Below, piece after piece: positions 11,033-22,482 of a stretch of 64,000 nucleotides of DNA. Where the stretch lies: contig MSJH02000556.1 in NCBI GenBank assembly GCA_001931875.2, positions 333,968 through 397,967 of the forward strand, written 5' to 3'. Positions within the stretch are counted from its first letter, which is position 1. Every line of letters begins with the position of its first letter. The translations under genes were made by a program, and so were the position numbers. The notes beneath the pieces are model-generated. The model was not told the origin of the DNA, made no database searches, and saw only the letters and a list, made by a program, of their open reading frames with translations. Origin of the DNA: Byssochlamys sp. IMV 00236. Its lineage: Eukaryota > Ascomycota > Eurotiomycetes > Eurotiales > Thermoascaceae.

Positions 11033-11886
11033 ATGGCAGGAATCTTTCGGAGCATCTATGACTGGCTCCTGAGGATGTTTTGGTAAGTGGGCTTCCGTCG
11101 CGGCCCGTCCCCGCAGAAAGAAAGTTCGGCTTGCTGAGAACGCCGTTTTGGGGCCGACAGGGCGACAGAGATGGATGTGACCATGATAGGACTCCAGAAC
11201 GCCGGGAAATCCTCCCTGCTGCGAGTTCTGGCGGTGAGTTCTCGAGCGATGTGATCTGCGGAGTTCTCGAGCGAGACTAACGAAAAGCGCAACAGGGCGG
11301 CGAGTTCACGGTGGAGTATGTTTGCCTGCGTCTTCAATCTTCAGACCTAACTATAGTTCCTGTAGTTCCATTCCAACGATCGGTTTCAATACCAAACGAG
11401 TCCAAAAGGGTCATGTCACTCTGAAATGGTTGGTTTTCTTCGACGACGCCTTGCGAGCACCCTCCATCTGACGGTTTCCTAGTTGGGATCTCGGTGGTCA
11501 ACCACGCTTTCGGCCAATGTGGGAACGATATTGCCGCGGAGTCAACGCCATCGTGTATGAACATTCTTTTCCGTACTGATCAAAACTCCCTGTGCTGACG
11601 GTCTCACAACAGATATATTGTCGACGCTGCCGACAAGGCCGCTTTGCCGGTCGCGACCGAAGAGCTACATGAGCTCTTGAGCAAACCCAGTCTTGATGGC
11701 ATCCCGCTGTTGGTTCTTGGAAACAAGTCTGACCTGCCGGACAAGCTGTCCGTGGACGAACTGATTGACGCCATGGATCTAAAATCGATCACTCATCGTG
11801 AGGTCAGCTGCTATGGAATCAGCGCCAAAGAGGAAACGAATCTCGACGCGGTCCTGCATTGGTTGATCGCCCGAGCGAACAGATGA
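11033..11886 (+). CDS. ARL8: ADP-ribosylation factor-like GTPase ARL8
   Basis: Six exons (11033-11082, 11161-11233, 11296-11315, 11366-11428, 11483-11554, 11613-11886) give 183 aa. ARL8 is a small GTPase of late endosome/lysosome (vacuole) membranes; in other eukaryotes it links them to kinesin and tethering factors. The N-terminal amphipathic segment [17 protein letters not shown] replaces the myristoylated Gly of classical ARFs, as expected for ARL8. G motifs are present: GLQNAGKS (P-loop, residues 27-34), PTIGFNTK (switch I), [19 protein letters not shown] (switch II), NKSD and SAK. Exon 3 is only 20 nt. Size and the match to the ARL8 core make this call very secure; its role in this fungus is inferred from the family. 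Confidence 0.95.
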
Positions 11887-13960
11887 GCTGGGGAACCACG
11901 TGCGCGTATCAACACCGCAGCGGCCACAGGGGGAGCGTTGCCTCTTTGTTTGAGGCTGATGTCTCGTAGATGGCTCTGACCTTGTTTCTTTCCTGTATCT
12001 CTCTATTTATCTCTGCTTCCGCCCCGGTTTTAATGACGTTGACGATCATGTTCAAAGACGCATGGGGTGGCAACAGCCCACCAGCGATGGTGGTCCACCT
12101 TTGGGTATGGCTCTCGGATTCACGGCAAACGTTTTCCTGTTTATTTCTGTTATTTGATCGCTCGTTTTGACCTTGTAAGCAAGTTAGCTTTTTTTTTTTT
12201 GTTTTCAGTCTTCTCCAGGCGAATGATTCGAAGAAGAGTATTCGGGACAGATTGTAGGTTAGTATGACTGGCTCAGTCAGATAATGATCCAAGTCAGTAT
12301 GTACGAGTTTGGGGCTTTTGACTGTTCAATTAGTAGTAAAAGAAATCCTGGGGGACGTTGCTTTAAAACCAAGACGCGGTTGTTCTCATTACTATTATTA
12401 TGAACCATTCACGCATTCGTGCCGGGGCGCTGCTCGTATCAACCCAGGAGTTTTTTGCCGAAGGGAGCCCCCATCGGGAGACGATCGACAACGCGACCGG
12501 GCAGTATAGAATAGTGTAGACCAGAATACTGAGCCAGGCTTCATCAGTACTTCAAGCAGGTGAGATATCACTGCCAAAGATCTGGATTGATAAAAAAAGG
12601 GAGCGACAACAGCGCCAGTTCTCAATATATACGGCTGAATCGCGAGCAACCATGAGGCCACACAGACCAAGTGATGCGTTGGCATTGCATATGGAAAGAC
12701 GGGAACTAAGCCCTGCGTACCAGACTCTGGCCAACACTGGCTGGTTGTTGCACACGCGATCCCTGGGGGGCCAGAACTCGGCCATTCGGGGCACTCTGCT
12801 TGACTCTCACCCGTGCTGTCTCTGTCGCGTTCGTCCATCTAGATGCTAGAGTAATAATATGCGGTCATGAGCCCCTCCTGTTACGGCACTGAGGACAGTT
12901 GTGGCTGGGCTTCCTCCACCAAAAGCCTCCGCGGCAGAAGTGAAATTCCATGAGCCTTCCAGAGATGGGCTGGTGGGTGTGGCGGCAACCTTGGGGATCA
13001 GTGATCCTTGCATGCTACTAAAGCAGACGGTCTCGCGACGGTGTCTCGCGGGTATCCAGCAGGACTGGGGCCGTAAGAGACACACTGACCAGCATCGTGA
13101 TATCACTAAAAGACGTGGGCTTGTTGGCGACGGAACTTTCGGAGGATTTCGAGCACGACCTGGGAGGGATGATATAATTAGACAGATGTTTCTCAGCGAT
13201 GGATTGACTAATTCCTCTGTACACAGAGTGATGGATGGTCTTTGCACTCTTCACCAACCTGACCCGATAATACGAGGAGAGACAATGTGATTCTTTTAGA
13301 ATATCTGTGCTCGTCCATTCCCCATTCCCCCATCGATAGTCAAAGCCTCAAAAGGCACTGTGGGCGCATAGTCTAGTACTTTAGAGTAGACCCAGCTGGA
13401 GCTTGCTAATCGACATACCATCGAGTAGCCCTTTCTCGGAACTGCTAGACCGAAAGTGCAAAGTGCGGTGTATCGCATATGATATGATACATAGTAGATC
13501 GAAAGGCCCCCAAACAATTAGTTATTTAATAATAATATTACCCAGACTTCGGTTCCTGGCAATAAGAATAACTTGGTTCCAACAAACAGATACGCGCGGA
13601 AGAGCAAACCGGATGTCGGGGTGATTAATAAACTCCACGCATCCGGAAGTCAAAGGGCTGGGAAAGTCAGGCTCCGCCACAGTCAACGCCTCAGCCTTTA
13701 ACTAATAATAACTTCACATTCCCTCGCTTGACAGCGCAGCGCTTCTGAGAACAATCACTGTCGCCTGATCGATCGCCTGAATTGCGATTTCGATTCGTTG
13801 GTGGAGAGCGTGGGATCATCAGTTTTCCACACTAGCTCTGGTGTCTTTATCTCTCTTTATCTCTCTCGCTTTTCAATCGACAACGCTGCTTCTTCTGCCT
13901 TCTGCCTAGGCATCGTCGACGGCACCTCTGCTATTCCGTACAGGCTCACGAGCATCCACG
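11887..13960. other. Gene-poor interval, 2.07 kb
   Basis: ARL8 3' region and the upstream region of the RCR gene. The largest ORFs (146 aa at 12398-12838 minus; 129 aa at 12901-13290 plus with a 133-aa frame opposite) overlap on both strands, lack known motifs and look like chance frames. An AT-rich stretch lies around 13520-13545. Nothing else is supported. Confidence 0.45.
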
Positions 13961-14585
13961 ATGGGCGTCCTATTACCTCGTCAATATTATTGGTATGTTC
14001 CAACCACTGACCTTCCGATGGCGAATCTATTATCCTTCTCTTGGAGCAGATCGGAGCTAGAGATGATCATATCTTGCTAACGCATACACCTTCACAGTGA
14101 CGGCGGTTTTTATGACAGCGGCAACTGCTCTTCACCGTGGTCGAACTGGGGCCGATGGGTTGTCCTCGCGGTCATCGTTGCGTTTGGTTTTATCGTCTTC
14201 TTCGTTATCACGTATGTGTGGCTCGATCCTTTGGTGGTCTATATTTCCAGTAGACAGGAACTCATACTGACCCTCGCGTGACAGATGCGTCAACGCCCGT
14301 CGTCGCCGCAGACACGGACAGAATCCTCTACCAGGCACGGCATGGATGGCACCTCCTCCAGGGCCTCCTCCAGCACAGTATTATCCGTATCCAAACTATC
14401 CCCCGCCACCGCAGTATTCGCCGAACCCTCCACCTGCTCCGTCGTACTACGCACCTCCACCGCAACAGGGATACTTTGGTGGACAGCAGCAGAGTGGCAT
14501 TGAACTGCAACCGCCGCCGAATGTCTACCATGCTGGGGACCCGGTATATCCACCTCCTCCGGGACCTCCTCCGCCAAAGGAGTGA
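13961..14585 (+). CDS. RCR-family single-pass membrane protein (chitin synthesis / Congo red resistance)
   Basis: Exons 13961-13992, 14098-14211, 14285-14585 give 148 aa. In order it has a short lumenal N-terminus (MGVLLPRQYYWCDGGFYDSG), a membrane segment WVVLAVIVAFGFIVFFVIT, a basic stop-transfer patch NARRRRRHGQNP followed by WMAPPPG, and a cytosolic tail made almost wholly of Pro, Tyr and Gln. Yeast Rcr1/Rcr2 affect chitin deposition and plasma-membrane transporter traffic and bind the ubiquitin ligase Rsp5 by PY motifs. One PPxY (PPQY) is visible in the tail here. The domain order matches the RCR family closely; function in cell-wall control is inferred from that family. The next gene downstream encodes a protein with the same overall plan. 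Confidence 0.85.
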
Positions 14586-16681
14586 AATTCCTGCAGTGGC
14601 CTGGCATCTTTTGCAGATGAAAAAAATGAAAACTATGAAAAATATCACGGTCGAGAGGATTTCGACCTGCACTCCTTCCAAAAACACCCATTTACGTTCA
14701 CGACATTCCTTCTCCTATATATTATTACGAGTCCATGGCATACGGTCTGGCGGCATTCTGTCCTCTCAGCATATCTTCGGGTTCGGTCGGTGTTACATTT
14801 GAGGTTTGGCTTTATGATCAATTCGCGTTCTGTTTCAAATAAAAAGACTGCACATCTCCGGTTCATGTTCATAATCCTTCGATATCCATGAGTTAGGATC
14901 AATGTTTTTTATCGTCGATCCCTTCTGGCTCCGTTTGATCACCTTTATCATGTTTGTGTCTTGTGTCTAGGGAATCAAGTCTACGAAATCACATCTGCAT
15001 ACTTGGATTCATTGAGGTCCATGGCCCGTAAGAATATCCTCCAGTATGTATATATATACAATCGACGACACTCGTCTCAACACTGAAGCGCTGTAACCCG
15101 CAAACTCACCGGACACCCACAACTCTCACCCACTGCAACCTTCCAGACAGACACCAGACTAGTCATCTCCTCTCCAAATTCAAACGCAAACTTTTCTCCC
15201 ATGGACGATCTCAATGCGATATGTATTACTCCAAGTCCAAGTTCCCCACAGACCGCGCGCGCTTACTAGATCTTTGGCGCCAAAACGGACCCCGAGCGCC
15301 CAATTGCTGGAACTGGCTTGTGGGACAGAGAAGACCGGCAGAGTTAGCGATCAGCGAAAAAGGCAGAGTGGCGTTCCGTGTATGCATCGCGCCAGGACCG
15401 CTAGTTTAAATCATGGCGCGCCCAGAGAAGGAATAATGATGGATACGCTCTGAAAGGCGCGAATGTGGCTTGGCTTGAGCTTCCCATTGATTGATGCACG
15501 TAGAGTCTTCAACTTTCAAGCCATGGTTCGATTGCTAAGCCCGGTCGAAAAGCCACACAAGAAGAAGAAAAAAATAAAGGGCCAGAGCTTGCGGGGATTA
15601 ATCAATTGGCGTTTCGATCCCTATCGTATCTTAGTAGCGGTCACTAAGTAATTAGTAGTTGCTGATTGCGGCCCCAAAACCCTCGCCGAGGCAGAAGAGG
15701 GGAAATCTTCATTAGTTATCTACCCCTGGCAAGAAAAGCAAGGTGAGCGATTTCACACGGCAGCTGGTCGTGTTGATCTTCTTGCTTGACGTGACTGTTT
15801 CAATTTCCCCCTTAGTATCTCTCTCTCTCTCTCTTGTTCATGAATTGATTTTCCTGTCGTTGATGCGACTGTGTTGTTGCTGTTGTTATTCTTCACTCTC
15901 TTATCTTTCTGATGCTGGAAGCCATTCCTCCTCCCAGCTAACTGACTGGCCCTCATTTGCGAAACTGCTTGGCGACATTCCTGCGTTACAAACACCAAGG
16001 AGGCTGTGCTTCCCCGGAAAAAAACACCATCAGCTCTCTTGAGAAAAGAGCTCGTGTTAGTCGTTCACTTACAACTCGCAATCATCTGCGTCGTCTTCGA
16101 ACTTAACACAAGTGTTGCTGGCACTGCTGCGCCTTGTTTCTTTTTGAAAACTCTCGTTTCCTTTCGATCTGGTACCATCTGAAACACTGAAACACAAATC
16201 CCTTCACCCGCGCGTTGTTGACCTCTCCCTTCACAAGCCGAACTGCGCAATCAGCCCTGGCTCTGCGTCTCCGTCTCTCTGTTTGGCTTTTTTTATTCTT
16301 TCCCCACGGCGCTTAATTCGTTATGAACCGATCCCGGTGATAGAGATACTAGCGATTCGTTCGATCGCAGGGAGATCTCAAAAGGTTCAAATCGGCGATC
16401 TACTCAATTGGTACCCTATCGGCGTCGCGATCGGTGTGGATAGCTTCTACACAGCTCACATTTCCGGTGGAGATCTGCCCGATCATATCACATCTCTATC
16501 GGTCCCGCTGAAGAGGGGGCCCAGCATAAGGGAAACAATACGCTGTAGATACTGAGGAGTAGGATCTGCATTATTGCCTAGGGGTCGATCTAGAAGATCG
16601 AGCCGAGCTTTTTTTATTCGGGTCATCTTGGCTTTAGGATCTTGGATTCAGGAACAGAAAGGTTACCGACTCTCCACAGTC
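14586..16681. other. Intergenic, 2.1 kb, probable long leader of the next gene
   Basis: No supported gene. The right half is rich in pyrimidines and in tctctctc and ttctt words (15810-15920, 16080-16300), fitting a long promoter and 5' UTR of the gene at 16682. A 62-aa frame at 15221-15409 has no recognised relatives and was not called. Confidence 0.45.
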
Positions 16682-18140
16682 ATGGGTCCGGTGGGCGCAA
16701 TGCCGCTGCTGTTGGTGCGGAACATCGCGTCTGATGTTGAGAGCGCTCCATCGACGTTTTCCAGTTGGGATAAGTGTATGCAAAAGGCTTATTGCAAGTA
16801 TGTCCATGAGATCTCCCCAGACCATGCCCCGTTATACTTTGATATGTAATGGAGACTGACTGTTATCACTTAGATGGCCGGTCATTGTTGGTATAGTTGT
16901 CGGTGCGGCGATTCTTATTGCTATCGCGTGGTGTCTGATTAGCTGTTTATGCTGTGGTGTTAAGTGTTGTACGGGATGTCTGCGTTGCTGCAGTTGTTGT
17001 TGTCCATCAGGGGGAGGAGGTGGAGGGGGAGGAGGAAAGAGATCGCAATATGCGGACGATCCTTCGTATCATCGACCTCCGCCGCCTCCATCTCAAGGTT
17101 ATCAGGCACCGGCTGCGCCTTCTTATCGCGGCACTCAAGCCGCTCCTAATGTCGCTCAATTCGCTACGTTTGAAACACCATCCAAGAAAGTGGATGATGA
17201 TGCGCTTCCTCCAATGCCCAGCTGGGAGACTGCGCTGACGCGGAAGATCGAGGACACCAGTCCTCAGGAGGATGTTGAGATGGACCAGCTCAGGCCGTCT
17301 ACCCAACCAACTGATATGGTACATGGTCCGGGACGACAGGTCCCAGGAGGATATAACCAGGTTCCCTCACACCCGACGTCGCCTCAGCCTGGATATCATC
17401 CCCCGCAGCGAGCAATGGAACAGATCCAGCCATATCCGCCACAGCAATATCCCCAGCAGTCACGCTCTCCTGGGCCTGGCAGACCATATCCGCCACAACA
17501 GTCGGGCTCTCCTGGACCTGGTAGACCATATGGACCGCCTCTGGATACGAGTGTCGGCGTCCCATATCCGCCGCAGCAATCACGCTCTCCTGGGTCTGGT
17601 AGGCCATACGGAACACCTGTGGATTCCTACATCCCCCAGCCCGAGCTCAGAGGGGACGCGCCTTACCAGAATCGGCGTCAGAGAGCTCCCAGCTTCCATC
17701 GTCCCCAGCCATATGGACAGAATATGTCGCCGGTCTCGCCGCCCAGAGCGCAGCCTCCATATGGAGGAATGCAGAGACGGCCAACATATGCATCTGACAC
17801 TGCGCCTCCATCCTATACTACTGAACCACCACAGCAGGGCTTTGCTCCTGGTCCTGTTCCGCATGCGTTCACTCCTGAGCAGCGTCAGCCATCTCTCCCC
17901 GTTGTTCAACAGGCACCTTACCAGAATACACCTTCTTATGCAACTGAGCAGCCCCAGCGGCAGCCCACCTACGCAACATATCAACAACCCCAACAAGCCT
18001 ACGCCGCATACTCCCCACCTGCACTTTCATCACCGCCCTCGAATGTCGGAATGGCCCATTCAGATGAAGAATATGACTCGGGCAGGCCCCCAAGTCTGCT
18101 CCAGGCGGGGCCCAGACCTGGGGCCCAAACCCGCTACTAA
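16682..18140 (+). CDS. Single-pass membrane protein with juxtamembrane Cys cluster and Pro/Gln-rich tail (fibroin-3-related type)
   Basis: Exons 16682-16797 and 16874-18140 give 460 aa. A short lumenal part holds SAPSTFSSWDKCMQKAYCKW (Cys32, Cys38). A membrane segment, about residues 41-58 (PVIVGIVVGAAILIAIAW), is followed by 12 cysteines within residues 59-82, a run of nine glycines and a tail of more than 350 residues rich in Pro, Gln, Tyr and Ser. The Cys cluster at the membrane face suggests palmitoylation or metal binding. The tail holds tandem copies of a PYPPQQSRSPGPGR-like unit and one PPSY motif. Similar Aspergillus proteins are annotated as fibroin-3 related and have no established function. 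The start could also be Met7 (16700). The intron lies in the codon before the Trp that opens the membrane segment. Confidence 0.82.
17429..17625 (+). repeat. Coding tandem repeat, PYPPQQ-SRSPGPGR unit
   Basis: About three imperfect copies of a 40-60 nt unit occur within the tail of the membrane protein. Each copy encodes a PY(P/G)PPQQ(S)RSPG(P/S)GRPY-like segment. The copies differ by point changes and by an inserted GPPLDTSVGV stretch, so the array is probably old or diverging. Confidence 0.8.
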
Positions 18141-20506
18141 CGCGTAGAGAAATGTCTGAGCGAGAAAGCAACGAGTCTTGAACTATATATCCATGACGTG
18201 AAAAGGAACAAAACAAACACGAAACCGTCTTGATACCCTGCCCTTGAAGTGGAATCATCGCATGATGGCAAGATGCGTTTATACTCGATGCCCGTATGCG
18301 GTTCATATTTGATGTTCTTTCTTCCCTGCTGACATTTGACATGTTTGCGTGCTTTTCTTCATCATGTTTTTCATTGCTTCAGTACGATTCCCCCAACTTC
18401 GTCTTTGTCTTGGATTGGATTGACAATGGCTCATCTTTTCTTCTTCTTTTGGATCCATGGTCGGTCCCTCGTGACCTTTCTGCATCTGCATCTGGGTCTC
18501 GCATCTTGGGTTACTTATTCATGTTGGGACTTATTGTCGGAGTCAGGGACTCGAAAACGTGAATTCCAGTTCACACACTCCTTGGGAGCCCAGTTCTGGA
18601 GCTTTATCTTCTCCTGCACCATGAACTACCTTCTGCGTCTTACTACTACTACTTTTTCTCCGTGGAAGTCGAGGAAGCCTTTGAAGAGGCCTTCTTCATC
18701 TTTGATTGATATCCAGTGCCTCCTTTTTTTTGTCGATTCGCATTAGATGTGCGATTCGGCTTTTACGTATTTTGTTTCAGAAGGCATGATTGGAACCTGG
18801 AAGATTCATGAATTGAATTGAATTAAAGATTCTCTGTTCTCTGCCTTGCTGCTTGTTCTCCAATGTAGGCGCTCGTACGTGTATTGGATCATTCATACTG
18901 GCAGATGCTACTCGCTAAGCTCACTGGTCCAAGGGGCAAAACACGAAAGTCCATTCTGATGATCTGATAGCGTACTAGTAGTTACCAGGCGCTATCTTTG
19001 TAGGAACTTTCTCAGTATTGATCAGCACGAATTGAAATGAGAATTTCAGTTAGCGTTAGTTGAGTACAGGGCGCATGTGGCTCTTCAGTGCGGCAGATTG
19101 AATAAAAGACTGTCTTCATATGCCGCAGGAATACCCGAGTCTGATTCTTGCCTTGTTTTACTTGTGAAAAAGTATCAGCGGGAATAATAGACGGAGATAG
19201 GAGATAACTTACTAACTAACCAGGGAATATTTACTCTCCGTGCGAGTTGTGCTTGTATGGGAGTTGAAACAAGTCCATTTCCATCGCATGTCATCGCCAT
19301 AGCTATTTGGGTCCGGCTGAGTTGCGAAACTTGAGAGCACTATACCATGTCCCAAACTGGGAACTAGATGAAAGAAAGAATGGCTAACTGAGTTGGATGA
19401 CGACCATTCCATAATTTAAATGAATTCAGAATCTTCGGCTTTGGTGTTGTTTCGAAAATCACTCCCAGACATCCATTCGGGAACTAACAGTGCCGAAGTT
19501 GTTCAGAGGATCTCCTGTTTGAGATCAACAATCACCAGTTTCTGCCCGAAACAACCATGGAACACCGTGAATGGAAACACCACTTGCTGAATAATATGAT
19601 CAGAATCCGTGGTTTTATCCCCAATGGGGAAATGACGCTGGCATTTTGCTAACGAACTCGTCGCGCGACTTCGACTTCGATAGGGTTGTGAAGAGCCTAG
19701 CCCGGATCGACAGTGAGACCAGCCGGTCCGGGCGAACTGGGACGAGCGCGATACACCCGACGTCGCAGGAAAGTCTGGAACCACGTTTTAGCGAACCTCG
19801 ACTCCTTCAGTGTTCTTATTCGAGAGTCAAGTCTGCCTGTTTCGCATGAATCGAGCTCGGTTGGCTCCGTAGAATAGAGCTAACATGGTCCGTGATGGTT
19901 CCTGGCGTCTTCACTTTGCCTCATCTTTCAGCCAGGAGGCTCTCCTATGCACACCATACAGCTGCTAGGAGCCTCAATGCTATGGGAAAAGAGCATCGAA
20001 TGATGAGAGGCTTTGGCGATTGGCCACTATAGAATATGACCGGCGCCAGAGTAGGCCGCATCATTGCCTCAGGTAGAGACGACCATGTCCTTGGAGTCAG
20101 TCCAAGCGCAGGGTCTCTGTCCCTTTACCAGTTTGAGTTGTATGTGAGGCTATTTAGCTTGCGGTCTTGGGGAAGCCCTATCTTGTATATAATGGCCGTG
20201 GGGTCTCGCTTTGATTTCTTTTGATCATCCTCCAGCAGGTTGACAGAGTCGCTTATACTTTCGTTCGTTTGCTTTTTTTGTCCGTTCTTTACCCAGTTAT
20301 CGGCCACTCGTTGGACATTCTGTCTCCGTTGAAATCTGCCTACGAGCTCAGCAACAAGTGTTTTCGGGATATATTCACATCGTCTCAGAGCTGGTCTCTG
20401 ATATCAATTTATTGTTCGGCCCTCTTTTCATTGTATATATATACACAACCTCACGACGTGCTACGAACTGTTCTCCTACATACCGAAGAGAATTGTCAAA
20501 AACAAC
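18141..20506. other. Gene-poor interval, 2.37 kb
   Basis: It contains the 3' region of the membrane protein gene and the promoter of the secreted protein gene. ORFs at 18336-18746 and 19503-19784 have no recognisable features. No structural RNA is recognised. Confidence 0.45.
20434..20443 (+). promoter_or_regulatory. Probable TATA box of the secreted-protein gene
   Basis: A TATATATATA run lies 63 nt upstream of the ATG at 20507, with a short A/C-rich leader between. This is a usual place for a TATA element in a highly or conditionally expressed fungal gene; it is an inference from position and sequence only. Confidence 0.5.
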
Positions 20507-21706
20507 ATGAAGTCTGTTCAGATTCTCGAGTTTCTCGCCTTCGCGGCCCTGTCTACTGCTCGACCGCTGGATTCACGCCATATCAGCAATCTTGTGAACC
20601 GCGAGGTCCCACAGGAACACTCGCACGAAAAGATCCTTACTTCTGTTGCGAGTTCTTTGAACCTGAACAACCCTGCTGGCATTAAGGACCCTGTCTTTGC
20701 ACTACTGGGAAACGCAGTATGTTTGACCCCCTTCTGGACTGAGAGTAGTAACATATTGACAACTCGAGCTAGGCTGCTGCGGCCGGTGCTGGCTCCATCA
20801 CTAATCTCGACTGCCTTCAGCAAGATGTCGCTGACCAGGCCTTCACCAACGCCAAGGCTGCTGGTGACGTCGATGGAATGACCAATGCTCTTATCTTCCG
20901 GACTCTCGAGAGAAACACTGGTTCCGTGGGTCTCAAGAGTGTCCTCTGCAACGAGACTGCTACGAATCCTGAGATTGCTGCTCTCTCCCAGCATCAGGAC
21001 CCTGCCTCCGATGGCGCTGCTGCTACGAATAAGCAGATTGCTTTGAATTTGGCTGTGCAGATTGCCTCGATTGGAGGTAACCCTCAACAGGCCATTGACA
21101 GTGGCACTTTTGCCCCTGGTCAGATCGGTGACCCTACTGCAGCCGGTAACACCTGTAAGTCACCATGGCAGTGATGTTTTTTCTTCTTCTCCAGATATTC
21201 TAACGCGTACTCCAGGTGACGACCAGAATGACGCTCAAGGATGTATCTTCACACAGGATCTCCTGGTGCCTGACGTTACGGCAGACGAGATTAATGCTGC
21301 TGTTTCATCCGCAAGCGCTGCTCCCGCAACAGCCACGGCTCCCACCACCGCTGCAGTAAACACAGCTGCTTCTACTGCTACTGAAAATGTGGCTGCTGCT
21401 GTCCCTACAGGTACCGTGTCGGGTGATCTGGGCTCATGTGCTGGCGGCTCTCCGCTCATTGTCTTCGGACCTGGCTTCGATGGTCGTACGGAGGAATCCT
21501 TCGAGCCCGAAGATGAAGCTACCTTCAACCATGGCTCAGCGGATAACATCGCTATCATCGCTGATTTCATCTGCGGCCAACTGAGCAGCAACTGCAAGGC
21601 TAGTCAGGATGTCGTTGACCAGTGCAATGCTGGTAAGACGGCTGCGACGGCCTCGGGTGTTTCTGGCCAGGCTGCTGCTGATGCGTTCAATTCTGCTTTT
21701 TCTTGA
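20507..21706 (+). CDS. Secreted Ala/Thr-rich protein with eight cysteines, function unknown
   Basis: Exons 20507-20716, 20773-21154, 21216-21706 give 360 aa. The first 18-20 residues (MKSVQILEFLAFAALSTARP) form a signal peptide with likely cleavage at STA-RP. The mature chain contains eight cysteines in two groups (LDC, VLC, NTC, QGC; then GSC, FIC, SNC, DQC), separated by an Ala/Thr-rich linker at about residues 225-270. No transmembrane segment or GPI signal is evident at the C-terminus, so a soluble secreted or wall-associated protein is likely. Such proteins are widespread in filamentous fungi and often annotated as cell wall or hypothetical proteins. A TATA element lies just upstream. 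I do not recognise an enzyme family. Confidence 0.85.
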
Positions 21707-22173
21707 ATCTCCTTCAAAAGAGTAAGAGTCAAGTTGGGTAAGGATCTGACCGAAAGGAGGAAGGAATGAGTATCGAATCGTTTTTTGTTTTGTTTTGTTT
21801 TGTTTTTTTTTTTNNNNNNNNNNNNNNNNNNNNNNNNNNNNNNNNNNNNNNNNNNNGAAATACAGTACATGTATGTATGATGGACACGAATAAGAAACCA
21901 TAAAGTTTCTGCCTTTGATACCATTTCCTGATGTTATTTCATGACTCCATTTAGTATCAATACCAAACAGGTAGTAAAACTCCGTAAAACCTGATGACCT
22001 GCCTAATCCCATAAATACCTTTGCGTGTTTCGTGCTCTTCTTCCATAACTATTACGCAGTCGAGCAACAGTCAATCTTGAATCCCATCACTGACCGGACC
22101 ATAACCATGATAGCAGACTATCTGCGCGATAGATCATTCTGAACCCCACACAAAGCTTCGCGTAGCTCTCATA
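21707..22173. other. Convergent 3' region with homopolymer and assembly gap
   Basis: Shared 3' region between the secreted-protein gene (+) and the small gene on minus. It contains a tttg repeat and poly-T run ending in a block of unknown bases. Confidence 0.6.
21781..21856. other. Poly-T/TTTG tract running into an N gap
   Basis: A (TTTTG)n-like tract from 21781 grades into a poly-T that ends at 21813. Positions 21814-21856 are 43 Ns. The gap most likely marks a homopolymer the assembler could not resolve rather than missing genes. Confidence 0.9.
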
Positions 22174-22482
22174 TCAAGCGATCTTCGTCATACCATCTCC
22201 CGCTACTTCCTTCACAGCTTCTATCTTCACCTGTCCGACGACATCTTTCGACGGCACAAGCTTAAGATCCGCTACGGCATTCTGCGTAGCTGACATTTGA
22301 TAATATTCCAGATGACTCTGTACGTTGAGCCAAGCGTACGCCGCGGTGCTAGTGATTGGCGTGTTGCGACGGGGGCGAATGGTGCTCGAGGCGGAGTCCA
22401 GGATAGATATATTCTGGGCTGCCAGGGGTGAGGGTTCGGAATCTGGAGATCCCTGGGGAAGGGGATCGTTTGGTTCTGCCAT
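22174..22482 (-). CDS. Small protein of unknown function, 102 aa
   Basis: A single uninterrupted frame begins at an ATG complementary to 22480-22482. The protein starts with a Pro/Ser-rich acidic half (MAEPNDPLPQGSPDSEPSP) and ends with a more ordered half containing AAYAWLNVQSHLEYYQM and KDVVGQVKIEAVKEVAGDG. No signal peptide or membrane segment is seen. Codon use and the compositional shift between the halves look like a real small gene, but I do not recognise a family. It is convergent with the secreted-protein gene. Confidence 0.5.
   Translation of the reverse strand: MAEPNDPLPQGSPDSEPSPLAAQNISILDSASSTIRPRRNTPITSTAAYAWLNVQSHLEYYQMSATQNAVADLKLVPSKDVVGQVKIEAVKEVAGDGMTKIA

Noticed and set aside
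12398..12838. 146-aa minus-strand ORF
   Set aside because: No recognisable motif, overlapped by frames on the other strand, and not joined to neighbours by splice signals I could trust.
12846..13290. Opposed ORFs of 133 and 129 aa
   Set aside because: Both strands are open over the same bases, neither shows a family feature, and I cannot choose one; left as intergenic.
15221..15409. 62-aa plus ORF (MYYSKSKFPTDRARLLDLWR start)
   Set aside because: Somewhat protein-like, but short, isolated, without known relatives or clear splice partners.
16385..16396. tRNA B-box-like GGTTCAAATC on plus
   Set aside because: The flanking stem positions do not pair beyond one base and no cloverleaf is apparent.
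21604..22012. ORFs on minus that run through the N block
   Set aside because: They include unknown residues from the assembly gap and are antisense to the secreted-protein gene.
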